Part shown: positions 46,202-58,211 of the stretch, in pieces
How positions within the stretch are numbered: the stretch's first letter is position 1
Layout of the letters: each line of letters starts with the position of its first letter
Source of the DNA: Adineta ricciae
Lineage: Eukaryota; Rotifera; Eurotatoria; Adinetida; Adinetidae
Direction: 5' to 3'
DNA: 64,000 nt
Assembly: GCA_905250025.1 (NCBI GenBank)
Contig: CAJNOJ010000377.1
Span: 23,924-87,923, forward strand
Position numbers and translations under genes: made by a program
The notes under the pieces: model-generated
Told to the model about the DNA's origin: nothing
What the model saw: the letters and a program-made list of their open reading frames with translations, nothing else
Databases searched by the model: none

Positions 46202-46511
46202 TGTAGTTATAACCCAGCTATCCTAAGTATTCATGCTTTTAATAAACACCCACACACGTATCTATTGTGATTGTTCTCATGAAACTCAATGTGGATGAAG
46301 TACTTTCTATAGTTTCTCGGATTTAACACATACGAATCGTAAGGAGAGAAAGAACAGGTAAACGTCATAACATGAAAGAAACGGAAAAGTATTACATTTC
46401 TTTCATTCTTTCGCAATATGCAATTACATGTCTTTCAAAACGTGCGTGTATTTATAAAAGCGTATTCACGAATGCATCTAAAAAGTAACGAAAGCAAAAA
46501 CTGTCAAAGCA
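46202..46511. other. Intergenic spacer
   Basis: Carries the AATAAA of the upstream gene and the promoter side of the eRF3-like gene. No gene seen. Confidence 0.4.
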
Positions 46512-48429
46512 ATGGCTCAACCGCCAATTCATTGGAATGCAAACGACGAAGGCAATTCGATTCCAGCAGTCAACTTCAGTGATTTAAATGTATATGCAAA
46601 AGAATTAGTACCAGCTATTATCCCGAAACTTCCGTCTGCTGAACAAATCAATACTGAAATGGAACAAAAATATGCACGATCGACAACCGCTCCAACGACT
46701 ACTGCAGAAACGCTCAACGAAACAACAAAATCTAACACTTCAGCCGTTTCGAAAGGCAAGAAAGCTATTGCTGCTGTTAAAGGAGACACTGAAAGACAGA
46801 AGGAACCGTTGAACATTCTCTTCTGTGGCCATGTGGATGCCGGAAAGTCAACCATCGCTGGTCATTTACTGTAATTACGTTTCCTTTCCGTTTCAAGTCT
46901 GTTTTATAATTGAATTTTGCTTTAGATTCTTGACCGGTCAAATTGATCAACGAACTTTAGAAAAACATCAAGTGGAAGCTCGTGAGAACTCGCGTGAGTC
47001 ATGGATGCACGCGTTTGCAATGGATACTACCAAAGAAGAACGAGCACACGGCATAACTGTCGAAGTTGGTCGCGCTTGGTTTGAAACCGAGAGAAAACAT
47101 ATCGTTATTCTTGACGCACCTGGTCATCGACACTTTGTGCCGAATATGATTGTTGGAGCAGCTCAAGCAGACGTTGCCGTACTGGTAAGTTTGGTTATGT
47201 CACATGGATTCTATCTACGCTACTATTTGGACTATCTCATAGGTCGTATCAGCACGCAGAGGTGAATTTGAAACGGGTTTTGAACGTGGTGGTCAAACCC
47301 GTGAGCACACAATGTTAGTAAAAGCAGCTGGCGTACGTCATATGATTGTTCTAATCAACAAAATGGATGATTCGACTGTTAATTGGGATCGAGATAGATA
47401 CGATGAAATCAAAAATAAATTAATACCTTATTTGAAAAAGTGCGGTTTTAAATCGGACGAAGATATTACCTTCATCCCATGTAGCGGTATGAAAGGAGCT
47501 TTTCTCAAAAAGGCTCCCGAGGAGCAATGTGCTCCTTGGTACACGTGAGTGTTTTCAAACGGTAGCTTTCATTTAGAAATCTTTTTTGCACGTGTTTGTA
47601 GTGGATCGACATTTGCTGAATATTTGGATAGTTTGCCACCGTTCAATCGTAATATCGATGGTCCATTTCGTATGCCTATAGTTGAAAAGTACAAAGTAGG
47701 TCTTGTATTGAGTTGACAAGCTGTAATATTTAATTTTGAAAAGGACATGGGAATGATAGTGATGGGTAAAATTGAGTCGGGATGCTGTCGAGTCGGTGAT
47801 CAATGTGTAATCATGCCCAATCGAAATCGTGTGAAAGTAACAAATATCTATTATGAAGATATGGAAACTGATTTTTGTATTTGTGGAGAAAATGTTCGAT
47901 TGAAATTGGCGAATATCGATGAAGACGTTTGTATTCCATCCATTCGTTTCGAATTGAATCGCTAGAATTCTCTTTTTTGTAGAAGATTTCATCTGGATCT
48001 GTTCTATGTAGCACAGAAAGCGAACCATGCCATGTTGGAAAAGTATTTGATGCTGAGATAAATGCATCTTGATGAAACATTCTCGTGATCTGAAAGTAAC
48101 GTCTATCTATGATGTAGATTGTTGTCGTCGAACACAAATCATTCATATCTCCTGGCTATTCGGCAGTTCTTCACATTTACGGGGCGTCTTTCGAAGTTCA
48201 ATTGCAAAAACTAATCGTTTTAGTAGACCGAAAAACAGGTGAACGAACACAACCGAATCCACGTTATATTAAACAAGATCATGCTGCGATCGCTCGATTT
48301 CAGTTATCTCAATCAGGAAAAGGAATTTGTATGGAATTGTTCAAAAACTTTGCTCCACTTGGTCGATTTACATTGCGAGAAGAAAACGGAACGGTCGCTG
48401 TGGGCAAAATTCTCGCAATAGTTGAATAA
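46512..48429 (+). CDS. eRF3-like GTPase, block B, splice-damaged
   Basis: The seven-exon layout matches 11668-13587 and the GTPase motifs ([17 protein letters not shown]) are intact. The donor after GATGCTGAG reads AT, not GT (48058-48059); reading through gives INAS and a stop. Fifteen bases upstream, a C-to-G change relative to block A creates GTATTT at 48043, in phase 0. If used it would delete only five residues (VFDAE). The PAM2-like motif has also changed at its key Phe (KELVPA against KEFVPG). The copy may be decaying, or rescued by the new donor. Transcript reads would decide. Confidence 0.75.
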
Positions 48430-48663
48430 AGAATATGTAACGAAATGATGACTTATTACACCTTTTTTATCTATCGAAACTTTTTTTCTATTTTAAATTA
48501 TAAGTCCTTCAAATGCACTGTTAAGAAAAAGAAATAGACACGCGTGTAATATACATATAATCATTTGATTTGTTTTCTACTATCATTCTTTTCATCATAT
48601 GATTTCCTACAAAAAAAAGACAATAAATTTTAATACTATATAGATTTATCCGTAGAAGCACTA

Positions 48664-49560
48664 TGACAAAATATCCTTTGATCCAGAACTTGCACAAGTT
48701 CTTGATACAATGCGTACATCAATGATAGCTGCGAGGCATACAGACGACTTCGTACCAAAACTCAGACAAATTATGTTTGGAATTCGACTGACTGATGAAC
48801 AGCTACGTCGAAATGAAACAATTGACATTGAAAAACGTAAAGTATCTAGTCCTCAGAATGCACCAGATAATTCTTTTTTAATATATCGTCCAAGTGCATC
48901 AACAATGCTTTTATCCAATTCATTATCACCTTATATCTATTTTCTACATGTTGATGGGATGATTGCTGGAGGTCAACGTGGTACTCTACACTTTCCACTC
49001 GTTTAGATTGTAGAATTAAATGTTGTTCTTGTACACATTGATTATCATCTTGCACTAGAACATCTTCATCCAGTTCCTGACAAAGATTGTTATGCTGCAT
49101 AGGTATCAATGCTTCTGCATGAGGAGGTCTTGCAGCTACTATTGCTTTAATGACATGTGATCATGGAGGAACTTTATTACAAGATCAGTTACTCTTTTGT
49201 TCAATGTTTGGTAATCGCGATCAAACACTTTTCCGCTCATCAATACGAAAGTATAAATTTATCGGATTGAAAAGCAAATTTAGTTGGTTGGGTGATATTA
49301 CTAGGCAACCAACGAGGCAAAGTTGATGCTTTTGCGTATACTATCTTCGACATGAGCCCACGATCCTAGTAATTTAGCTTTAACTTGTATCAATGTTGGA
49401 TCAACAGTTACATTTCGTGATGAAAGTATTGATTGCATACTCAACGTATTTGGCAAGCGGTGACTTTCATAGTTTTATCACCACAGCACCACAAGCTGTA
49501 TTATCGAAACAGGCTTAATCAAACAAGTAAAAGTTGGTACCATCGACTATTGAATTCTTA
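48664..49560 (+). pseudogene. Alpha/beta-hydrolase (HSL-like) pseudogene, longer copy
   Basis: A readable stretch (FDPELAQVLDTMRTS, LTDEQLRRNE) leads to LHVDGMIAGGQ, where the HGGG oxyanion motif should be. It is followed by VDYRLAPEH-like HIDYHLALEHLHPVPDKDCY and a broken serine region (INAS...GGLAATIALM). The TGA before AHDPSNLAL is shared with block A. The catalytic-His end (GGFHSF) of block A is missing here. So each block lost a different part of an already dead gene. Confidence 0.72.
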
Positions 49561-52156
49561 TTAAAAATAGTTTTCTTCTACAAATTTCTCATGAACTAGT
49601 ACTTTATACATTAAATTTCATACTTATTTGGTATGCGTCATATTATAAAAGAGCTGAGTAAAGAAGAAGTAAGTCTTAATGCCATTTCTTTCTTATTGAG
49701 AGGTTCGATGGGAGCAAATTATTCAAGATATTTGGCTAAGATCTTCACAGTTCCATGATAGAATGCATATGTCAATACAGATATGTTGTGTTTTGATCTG
49801 TTGATGCAAGTCTATGTTATTAAACATAGAACAATGCAATATGGACAAAATATAAGATTTGCATTTAATTTTTTCACCTTGGAAATTTAACATAATATTT
49901 CATAGATTATTTGTTAGAATATGAATAAATGTTTCGTAGGAATCATGGAATGATATTATCGATAGAAGAAAAAAAAAGATCAATATTTTGAATACTATAC
50001 TGTCTTAAGATCAAATACAAGAAGAACGAACGAATTTTTTTTTCGTTCTATCGCATCGTGGAGCATATATCTTATAGCGAGAAATAAATCAGCAGACATT
50101 TATTCATATAACTCATACATGTGTACAGCTTATTCCAAGTGATTAGACTGAATGCAAAAGTGGCCGGTATCCAGAAGGTTAAACCAGTAATACAAATTGC
50201 CTTCTTCGTCATTTCGAATGGTAGAAAAATCATGATATATTGAATGAAAATTCATATTTCCTCTTTGTTGTCTTCTGTCCAGTTATATTATCCATTCGAA
50301 AATGGCCCATACAACTAAATGATCAATAGGTAATTTCCCTTATTGTTACTCTTTTGAACATTACGATTGTAAAATAAAATGTATAGACATCGGAATTAGT
50401 AGTCTGCATGATTGTCAATTTTGTTCACGATTACGATACTCATTCGTATAGAAGACTTCGTAATACTAAAGAATCTTTTATTATTCGATAGCAGTGGCTC
50501 TAATAGAAATTTGAAATACAATGTACAGCTACTCTCTGTTTTTTTAGCACCCTGTATACATGTGTAATTTATTTTCAAGAATCAAATGTACACAGTGTAT
50601 AAGTGCAACAGGTAACCATCGATGCAAAAATAGCTTCATAAAGAAGAATTTTTATTTTACTTTCAGATTATTGAATACATGAAAGTATAACATACAGAAA
50701 AAAATCAAGTTTTTCCATCGAAATATTCATAACCTGAATCTTTTGCCAAACACAGTCGCAACAGATATTTTCATCGATCTATATGATTGATGAAATATAT
50801 CATATATAAATACAAAGGGAACCCGAGCGATAAGCACGAGAACAGTTAACCACATAAGAGTTTAAGTGAAGGCGGGAATGAAAGTCGAAAAAAGACAATA
50901 TTGATATATTCCGTTATCCATAATGATTTATGTTCAATTTTGGTTTGCTCCGTATTTTAGACACAAATAGTTGAGTGCCCATCGTTCACTAACACAACCT
51001 TTTTGTATATTGTTCGATAAGATATGAAAGGAGTAACGTAATCAAAATACCATCTCGAGAGCTCTCAAATCGTTTTTTGGAATATAGAAGCAGCTAGATG
51101 ATACGCAAATAGACTCTATACATAGGCTGTATACACATAGACATAAAACATGTTTTATTGCTTCTATCTAATATTTTATTAGGTCACAAACATCTTCGTG
51201 TTCATATATCATAGACAGATAAGTTTGTTATGCATGTAAGAGTACAAGAATCATACCAGAAAAATAATATGTGTAACGAAAACACAGAATGTACGCTTTA
51301 CACGCTATTTTTCTCAACAGCGCGTAAAATAGTGTGCATATTGAATTTTATTAGGAAATCGTACACTTTGTTCACACAGGCCTATACTCTTTTATTAGAG
51401 ACTATGATAGAAAGAACGAATGAATGAATAGATTGATGAGTAAAATGGTGTCGCCCGTATAAGAATCAACAAAAGGAAAAGAAAACAATCTTTTTGCTGA
51501 ATACTATAGAAACCGTAACTTTCTAAGGAACTATTGATTTAACAAATTGACTTAGTGGTTTTTTTCATAGTTGAAAACTGTAGGTAATTCACTATACTTT
51601 TTGAGTTTTCGATGCTTTGAACGATTATTCAAGAATTTAGTGAGAACATGTACTGATTTAGAACAGAATTCATTTTCTTTTCTTTTTGCAATCTGAACGG
51701 GGTCTATCTGGCTTAGTTAATTCTATTTGAAATGTTCGATCGATCACATTCCTTTTTTTAATTTGATTTTTTTATACCGTATTTGTGATGTGATCTTATA
51801 TTGTTAACTTAGAATAAATAGCTCATATAAAATGACAGTATTTGACTTTTCACTACACTGTACAATAGATATTTTTTAGTATGCGTGCCAAAACTAATGA
51901 TCATGAGATGTTTGCAGTATGAGAGAAAGAAAAAGAACAGAAGTTGGAGCTCGCTCATATCACAAGAAGGAAATGAAGGAAGAGAAGAATTTTGAAGAGA
52001 CCTATTTTAATTTTTTAGTATAATTGAATACTATAAAACGGAATTGACTAGATCGTATAGCTCATGTGTTATAGCAGTTAGCACAACTGCGCTTTCTCAT
52101 TATGCTCATTAGAGACAAAGAAAGAGAAAAAAAGAAAAAGTATAGAGTGTCTAGAG
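49561..52156. other. Long intergenic stretch, no gene seen
   Basis: Counterpart of 14167-16273 without the A-only 293-bp segment, and with a B-only segment (51079-51850). No preserved ORF. Confidence 0.45.
51079..51850. mobile_element. B-only ~770-bp segment
   Basis: Block A passes directly from CAAGTCGTTTTTTT to GCGCTACACTGCAC (near 15967) where B has about 770 extra AT-rich bases. No coding capacity, terminal inverted repeat or clear target duplication is seen. It could be a non-autonomous element in B or a deletion in A. Confidence 0.35.
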
Positions 52157-52429
52157 AATAAAAAAGAAAAGTAATTCTACAAAAGTGAAAAACATTATTT
52201 ATTTATATATTGAATGTCGACGTTTCGACTCAAGTAGAGTCATTGTCAAGACAGAGAAAAAATGTGTAGAAGAAAGTACTGAAATCTCCAATTACGTTCA
52301 AAAATTTAAACACTTTCTTCCACGCATTTTTTCTCTGTCTTGACAGTGACTCTACTTGAGTCGAAACGTCGACATTCAATACATGAATAAATAATGTTTT
52401 TCACTTGTGTAGAATTACTTCTCTTTATT
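52157..52429. repeat. Foldback element, block B, loop inverted
   Basis: Same arms as at 16274-16541. The 33-bp loop (52279-52311) is the reverse complement of the block A loop with one mismatch, and arm-specific differences travel with it (for example TGTGTAGAAG is on the left here, and on the right in A). Confidence 0.85.
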
Positions 52430-52726
52430 ACTAAATTACTACCCGTAAATCATCGATGATATTGTCTGGAGAGTGATTTTTCAAAAACGAACTGGAATAT
52501 TTCTGTTACAGCTCGAGCAAAGGAGTTGATTCTTTTTTATCAATGATAGAAGTATGTTCAAAGTTTATCTTCATAATGATATACGTAGAGAAAATCTTTA
52601 TTAAGTATCTACTAAGTCAAATTGCATGTAAGTATATGAAGAGTTTTCATGATTTTGAAATAGAGAATACCATTGGATTTTATTCCTTGGTTTATTTTTA
52701 AATCTGTACGGATTATTTATACATAG

Positions 52727-53776
52727 ATGTGCAGCGCAGTAACAATACTTTCACACAAACTTCCAATCGTTATTTTCATCGTAACTTGTTGCACGATATT
52801 CTTGATTTCCAGCCAATTATCTCATTTTCAAAATCAAATTACACAATTGACTCCTTTTGTTGGAAAAAATTTTCAAACTTTAACTGTTCATTATGTACAA
52901 AATGAAATTCATTTAGCTATAGTATGTGCAAATAAAAAATTCAATGAATTAGCGCTTACTTCTATCAAATCAATCATGTTTAATCATCGCAAATCTTATA
53001 CTTTAACATTTCATATATTTACTGATGTAGTTGGAAAAAAATTATTCAACACTTATTTTTCTTCTGTAAGAAACATGTGTACGAAATTTCGAATATATCC
53101 CATAAAAGATTTAATGAAAATCGGTGATCAATTTCTAAAAAAACATCAAATGACTGTTTCACACTATTCTGGTCTTTATGCTTTTTCCAAAGCTTTAATT
53201 CATGATTTATTACCAGCTGATGTACCACGAGTCATTGTGATTGATTCCGATGTTATTTTTGTTGATGATGTATATTCCATTTGGGAACAATTTCGTTTAT
53301 TTAAAAGAAATCAAACTGTATTAGGTTTAGTCAAATGGAATCCATCTCTACCAACTGATTACAAATACAATGGATCAAATCCGGATCCATTTCTCACTGG
53401 TATTGTCTTATTAGATTTAAATATTTGCCGACAAATTGGTTTTACAGAATTATTAGACGAAGCTATCGATTTTGCATATATCCATCTAGGTCTGAGATCA
53501 TTATGGACTGCAGATCAAGTTGCATTGAGTCTATTTGCTACTTATTTTCCACATAATTTTGTTGCTTTACCATGTTTTGTAAATGGACACACATTTCATT
53601 ATATAAGTAATGGATTGGCATGGAAATCGATTTGCAATGGAGAATATCCTCGTACTCTTCATGTTGTGCCTTCAGATGCACTGTTAAATAAATCAAATTA
53701 TTTCGGATATTGGTATGCAGCTTTTAATGATATGCCTCTCGAATGGCTGTCTTACTGCAATATAAAACAACGTTAA
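52727..53776 (+). CDS. GT8-family glycosyltransferase, block B
   Basis: 349 residues, same length as block A. The DSD motif, membrane anchor and TADQVALSLF are conserved. Most changes are in the stem just after the anchor (LSHFQNQITQLTPFVGKN against VSRSQNQTKQLALFGRND), as expected if only the catalytic domain is constrained. About 125 B-only bases follow the stop. Confidence 0.85.
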   Translation: MCSAVTILSHKLPIVIFIVTCCTIFLISSQLSHFQNQITQLTPFVGKNFQTLTVHYVQNEIHLAIVCANKKFNELALTSIKSIMFNHRKSYTLTFHIFTDVVGKKLFNTYFSSVRNMCTKFRIYPIKDLMKIGDQFLKKHQMTVSHYSGLYAFSKALIHDLLPADVPRVIVIDSDVIFVDDVYSIWEQFRLFKRNQTVLGLVKWNPSLPTDYKYNGSNPDPFLTGIVLLDLNICRQIGFTELLDEAIDFAYIHLGLRSLWTADQVALSLFATYFPHNFVALPCFVNGHTFHYISNGLAWKSICNGEYPRTLHVVPSDALLNKSNYFGYWYAAFNDMPLEWLSYCNIKQR

Positions 53777-54180
53777 CGGACAAATGGTACTAACATTTAC
53801 AGCTAAGGATAAGAACATAAAATATTGTTCCGAAAATGCATCATTCCATGACTTCCAATACAAATTACTTAATTACAGCGTATTTATTCATTAACAAACA
53901 GAAGTCTCTCGTGTGCAATGTTTAGTATTAAGGAGTATTTTCTAATTTCAGTTATGTACGTTTTTTCAAGTATTTATTGTAGAATAAAATTAATTAGTAT
54001 TTTCGGTCTCAACGTGTCTGTTGACTTTGAGGATGCGGAAGATTTGATTTCAATTACAGTTAGATTGAATCAATATTCTCCGCTTTACATTCTTCGGTAA
54101 ACAAAAAAGTACTGTTACTTCTTCTCTTTCTTCAACGAACATTCGATGCGTGATTGACGACTCGTATGTGAAGCATAATC

Positions 54181-55063
54181 ATGAGATACCTGTACTATAT
54201 CGGATACTTTCTACTCAAATGCACTTTTGCTGTGCAAATTGGATGCCTCCAGAATGTATCATTTTCGGGTATTTCGTCGGGTATATGGTTGAACAATTCA
54301 ATCGATTGCAATAATTGTATATGCTATATGTTGAAAACCAATTCATCAGCTTTGAATTGTTATCTAAATACGATGAATATCACGAACTGTCTATTATTCA
54401 GAAATTATTCGACTGTCTCTGGCGGAGTTCAAGTCGTTGCGACATCAAACAGCTCTTTAGCTTGTTTTACAGAATTTCCACCAACATCGGTCGACACTAC
54501 CACTTCTTTACCGACTACTACACAAGGTAGGCGTTCGAACCTGTGTTGCACGTATCCGTATCGTTTCTCTTCAATATTTAGCAGCAACTACTGTCGGGTC
54601 GGTGTGTGCTGGGTACGTAAAATCCACTGTTCTTCTACAACTTTACAATGCCGCGAATCAATCATATATTCAATATTTATACACATATCAAGCGACAAGT
54701 GCAATAACAACACTGATGTTTTGCTTTCAGAATCAGCAATACTTCTGGGCGTTAGATAGCGTCTCCATGAAGGATTTCCAGAATTCTACGGAATTAATAA
54801 GAAATGGAGGATTTGAGACAGGTGGTTGGGATTATTGGACATATTACTGTAGTAAATATGACGGAAGTGGTATGAGGAAGAGTTATCTTTCATGTTCACC
54901 AAAAGCGGGAAGCTGGTTTTATCTCGACATTCAGTATAGCGCAGGGGATGGAATATACCAAAATGTAACTACAGTCATAGGCAGGAATTATACGATCAGT
55001 TTTTATTTAGCCAATCCTTTGGGTGGTAATGTGTCCGTGGCTATAGTTTCTGTTGGGCCGTAA
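54181..55063 (+). CDS. Secreted jelly-roll-like protein, block B
   Basis: Exons 54181-54526 and 54582-55063 have the same lengths as in block A (346 and 482). The signal peptide, Thr-rich linker (TTTSLPTTTQ) and NGGFETGGWDYWTYY motif are kept. One N-terminal-domain cysteine present in A (SCALNC) is Ser here (SSALNC), so the disulfide pattern of that domain may vary. Confidence 0.68.
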
Positions 55064-55445
55064 TTTGTATATATTCTAACTGAAACCTTGTTTTTATTCA
55101 GATCTTTCTTTTCTGTTTGATGTTCTCTTTATTCTTGTTGATTTTACTGTAAGGACATTCACCAAAATATTCACAAATATAACAAAGAAAAAGAATGCCC
55201 GAATCGACGCATAATGATTATGCCGATTCATTGATTTTTCTAGTTTTACTTTTATCGGTGTGAAAGTAAAAAGTAATAAAAATACATCAGCGTTTCCCTT
55301 GTGCTCTATTTGAAGCATTTTTCATAATGACATTAAGTGATATTTTTTGTATAAATATACCTTTATATCGCGCGCACATGCTCTATCTAACTTTATCTTT
55401 TTTCTCACTTCTCAGTGCATGCTGCACAAAGATAAAAAAACATTC
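55064..55445. other. Intergenic, no gene seen
   Basis: The frame of the next gene is open 33 codons upstream of its start here but not in block A, so the shared ATG at 55446 is preferred. Confidence 0.4.
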
Positions 55446-56651
55446 ATGCAAATTGAAGACCTGTTTACATTGGTTTTGTTTGTTTTTGCTTGGAAATTTG
55501 ATCAAATCTGTTCCTTAACGAATGAAAATACTTGTACACCCGCATCGGCTGGGAATAGTTCTATAGATGACGTACCTGCTATTAACACCGCTTTGTTAAC
55601 ATGTGGCAACGGAGGAACGATTATCATCTCTTCTAACACAATATTCATGATTCGAAGTCCGCTTGACTTCATGAATTGTCGACAATGCAACTTTCAAATC
55701 GAAGGAACGCTTAAAGTATCGGATGATCTCAATTACTGGAATGGGAAAACAGCATTTATCCTATTACAAAATATCATTGGTGCAACCGTTGAATCGTTAA
55801 CTGGAACAGGAGTTATTGATGGAAGCGGACAAGCATACTGGGACTATTTTGCCAAACATAAAACCTATAAAAGGCCTCTACTGATGTTCTTCAGCAATGC
55901 TTCAAATATTACGTTCAGTAACGTCAAACTGAAAGATGCCCCGACGATGTTCGTCACCGTCAAGGATAAATCGTATAATATTTCCTTCTCCGATTTGATT
56001 TTAAGTGCTGTGTCGACTTCTACCAATGATCCTAAGAACACTGACGGCTTTGACATCGGTGAATGTTCTTATGTTATGTTAAATAATATTCACGTGACAA
56101 ACGGCGACGATTGCGTGGCGTTTGAAAATGGTGCAAACTACATCACGGTCAACAATATCACTTGTATTGGATCGCATGGTGTATCTGTCGGAAGTCTCGG
56201 TCTAGGTGCTGGAGAGACGTATGTAGTGCAAAATGTGTACGTATCTAAAATCAAGATGATTAATTGCTCCAAAGCAGCTGGTATCAAATTGTGGCCTGGA
56301 GGTTCATCTCATGGATCGGTATTCGTGTCCAATGTGATATATGATGGTGTGATCGTGGACAATTGCGATTACGCTTTTCAGATCATGAACTGTTATGAAT
56401 CGGAGAGTAAAACATGTGAGAAACATCCGTCGACAGCTCGACTCTCCCGAATTCATCTGATGAACTTTACGGGGAAAACATCAAGAAAATACGAACCTCA
56501 CGTTGCCAATATCGATTGTCCACCGAACGGAACTTGTGATTTAACGTTTACAGGATGGGATATTATCGCTCCGAACCGAAAATCAGTTGTTCTTTGTGCT
56601 CACTATGATCATCCTTCTGGTGTAAAATGTACACCAGGTGCTTTCGGGTGA
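55446..56651 (+). CDS. GH28 polygalacturonase-like enzyme, block B
   Basis: 401 residues from the ATG shared with block A. All motif residues are unchanged: NTDGFD, NGDDC, GSHGVSVGSLG and GIKLW. The C-terminal third is nearly identical at the base level to block A, while the first half shows more changes, which may reflect local gene conversion. Confidence 0.9.
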   Translation: MQIEDLFTLVLFVFAWKFDQICSLTNENTCTPASAGNSSIDDVPAINTALLTCGNGGTIIISSNTIFMIRSPLDFMNCRQCNFQIEGTLKVSDDLNYWNGKTAFILLQNIIGATVESLTGTGVIDGSGQAYWDYFAKHKTYKRPLLMFFSNASNITFSNVKLKDAPTMFVTVKDKSYNISFSDLILSAVSTSTNDPKNTDGFDIGECSYVMLNNIHVTNGDDCVAFENGANYITVNNITCIGSHGVSVGSLGLGAGETYVVQNVYVSKIKMINCSKAAGIKLWPGGSSHGSVFVSNVIYDGVIVDNCDYAFQIMNCYESESKTCEKHPSTARLSRIHLMNFTGKTSRKYEPHVANIDCPPNGTCDLTFTGWDIIAPNRKSVVLCAHYDHPSGVKCTPGAFG

Positions 56652-57206
56652 AGTTTTCTTTCGAATAAATCTATTTTTTCTGAGAACCAGGTATTTGTCT
56701 ATAAAATTCACTCTCGTTTTTCTTTTTCCGTTTGATGATGTATCCATTTCAGAAAAAGCAGACAGTCTGATCCGATGAGTAGCAGCAATTCGATTATTTT
56801 TGTTCACTGCCAAAATTTTTCCTACGCAACGCGAGCCTTTGTCTAGATTTGTCATAATTTCATTATTAAATCTCACACAATTATCTCCTCAAGAACATTA
56901 GACGTTTGGTTCACAACTTTCAACAACTGCGTCACCAGCTCGAGTAAAGATCAACGCCAGTGATAAGAGTATCGTATAAAAAGGAGAAAATTCATGATTG
57001 ACGTTGTAAGAATAGTACACTGCACTATAAATGACTATACCTTGAAGTGAAATTGCATTCTTCAAGTTGAAATGCCAATAGTATAATTATGTCGAGTTGA
57101 TATTTATTGAGAAAGAACAAACGTATACGCTCTCCACTCATTTTCAGAGTATCTTTATTCAAAATATTTTCCACAAAAATTACGACAAAGTAGGAAATTG
57201 AAGAAC
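56652..57206. other. Convergent 3' region with a B-only segment
   Basis: Contains about 195 bases (56896-57090) absent from block A. The minus-strand short frame seen in A runs on into different codons here because of a one-base change in a T run. No supported gene. Confidence 0.35.
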
Positions 57207-58211
57207 CTAACAACACCCAGTTTCCTTCTTTGGTTTTCTAACAGGGGGTCTCAGTTGAACTGATTCTCTTCGATTCTGACCGTCAGTAATTGTATTGCTA
57301 CCATTGTTCTTTAATTGGTCTAACAAAGAACGACTAGCCAGTATACATAACACTAATTGATTAAACATTGCTTGTATATTTTTTTCAGTAACCGCCGATG
57401 TATGAAATAGAGATATATCGTTTTCCATCGCAAATTGTTCGGCGTCTTTGAATATTTGATCTTCCGGATCTTCAGATAGATCAATTTTATGACACAGAAG
57501 TACCGATTGGCACCCAGTAGAGCGATGTTGTTTGAACTTAGGATACCATCCATCTATTACATCTTTCAACGTTTCCGGTTGGCTTACATCACAAACAAAT
57601 ATTGCACCATGACATCTATATTGATCTGTCCAAACGTTATTGTATCTCATGTTACCTGGTAGATCGACAACTGTGATGGAAACGGCATACCGTTCTTGGA
57701 ATAAACCATCCAGATGCAACGCTATCATATCAGGGCCTAGAGTAGTGCTATATTAATCTTTCCGAAACCGAGTTGGAAATTGTAAATATCGGACAATCGT
57801 TGTTTTACCTACGCTTCTATCACCCAACGTACATATTTTAATCCGCAATCGGGGATGTTTCTTGTCTTGGAACTCTTCTGGCAATCCTCCAGGCTTAATA
57901 ACTAATTCACGTGAGAGTAATTCACAATGCTGTGCTTTTTCTTGTTTTTCGCGAAACTCTTCGATAGCGTTCTTGAGATTAATATTTAGAATAAAACTTT
58001 TGTTGATCAGAACTTTACCTGTCATGGGAGATGTATTATTAGTACTTAACCAACGTTCTATTTGACGCTTTTCGTAACTACGACCATCTTCGATTAATAT
58101 AACAGGCATTTCCATAACGGCAAGCGATATTGGACATAAGAAATCCCTCGGCGTTTGCATTTCTTTGCTTCGTTCGTCCGAGCTTCTAAAAATATTATTA
58201 TAACCCAACAA
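57207..58211 (-). pseudogene. U-box - Rab fusion with nonsense codon, block B
   Basis: Colinear with 20937-21941 and otherwise open from MLGYNN to GCC. At codon 153 the CAA (Gln) of block A is TAA (57753-57755), a single C-to-T change. The resulting 152-residue product keeps the whole U-box and the P-loop but loses the rest of the GTPase and the prenylation cysteines. Downstream codons (MIALHLDGLF on) remain open, so the change is recent. It may be a pseudogene or a shortened U-box protein. Confidence 0.82.
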
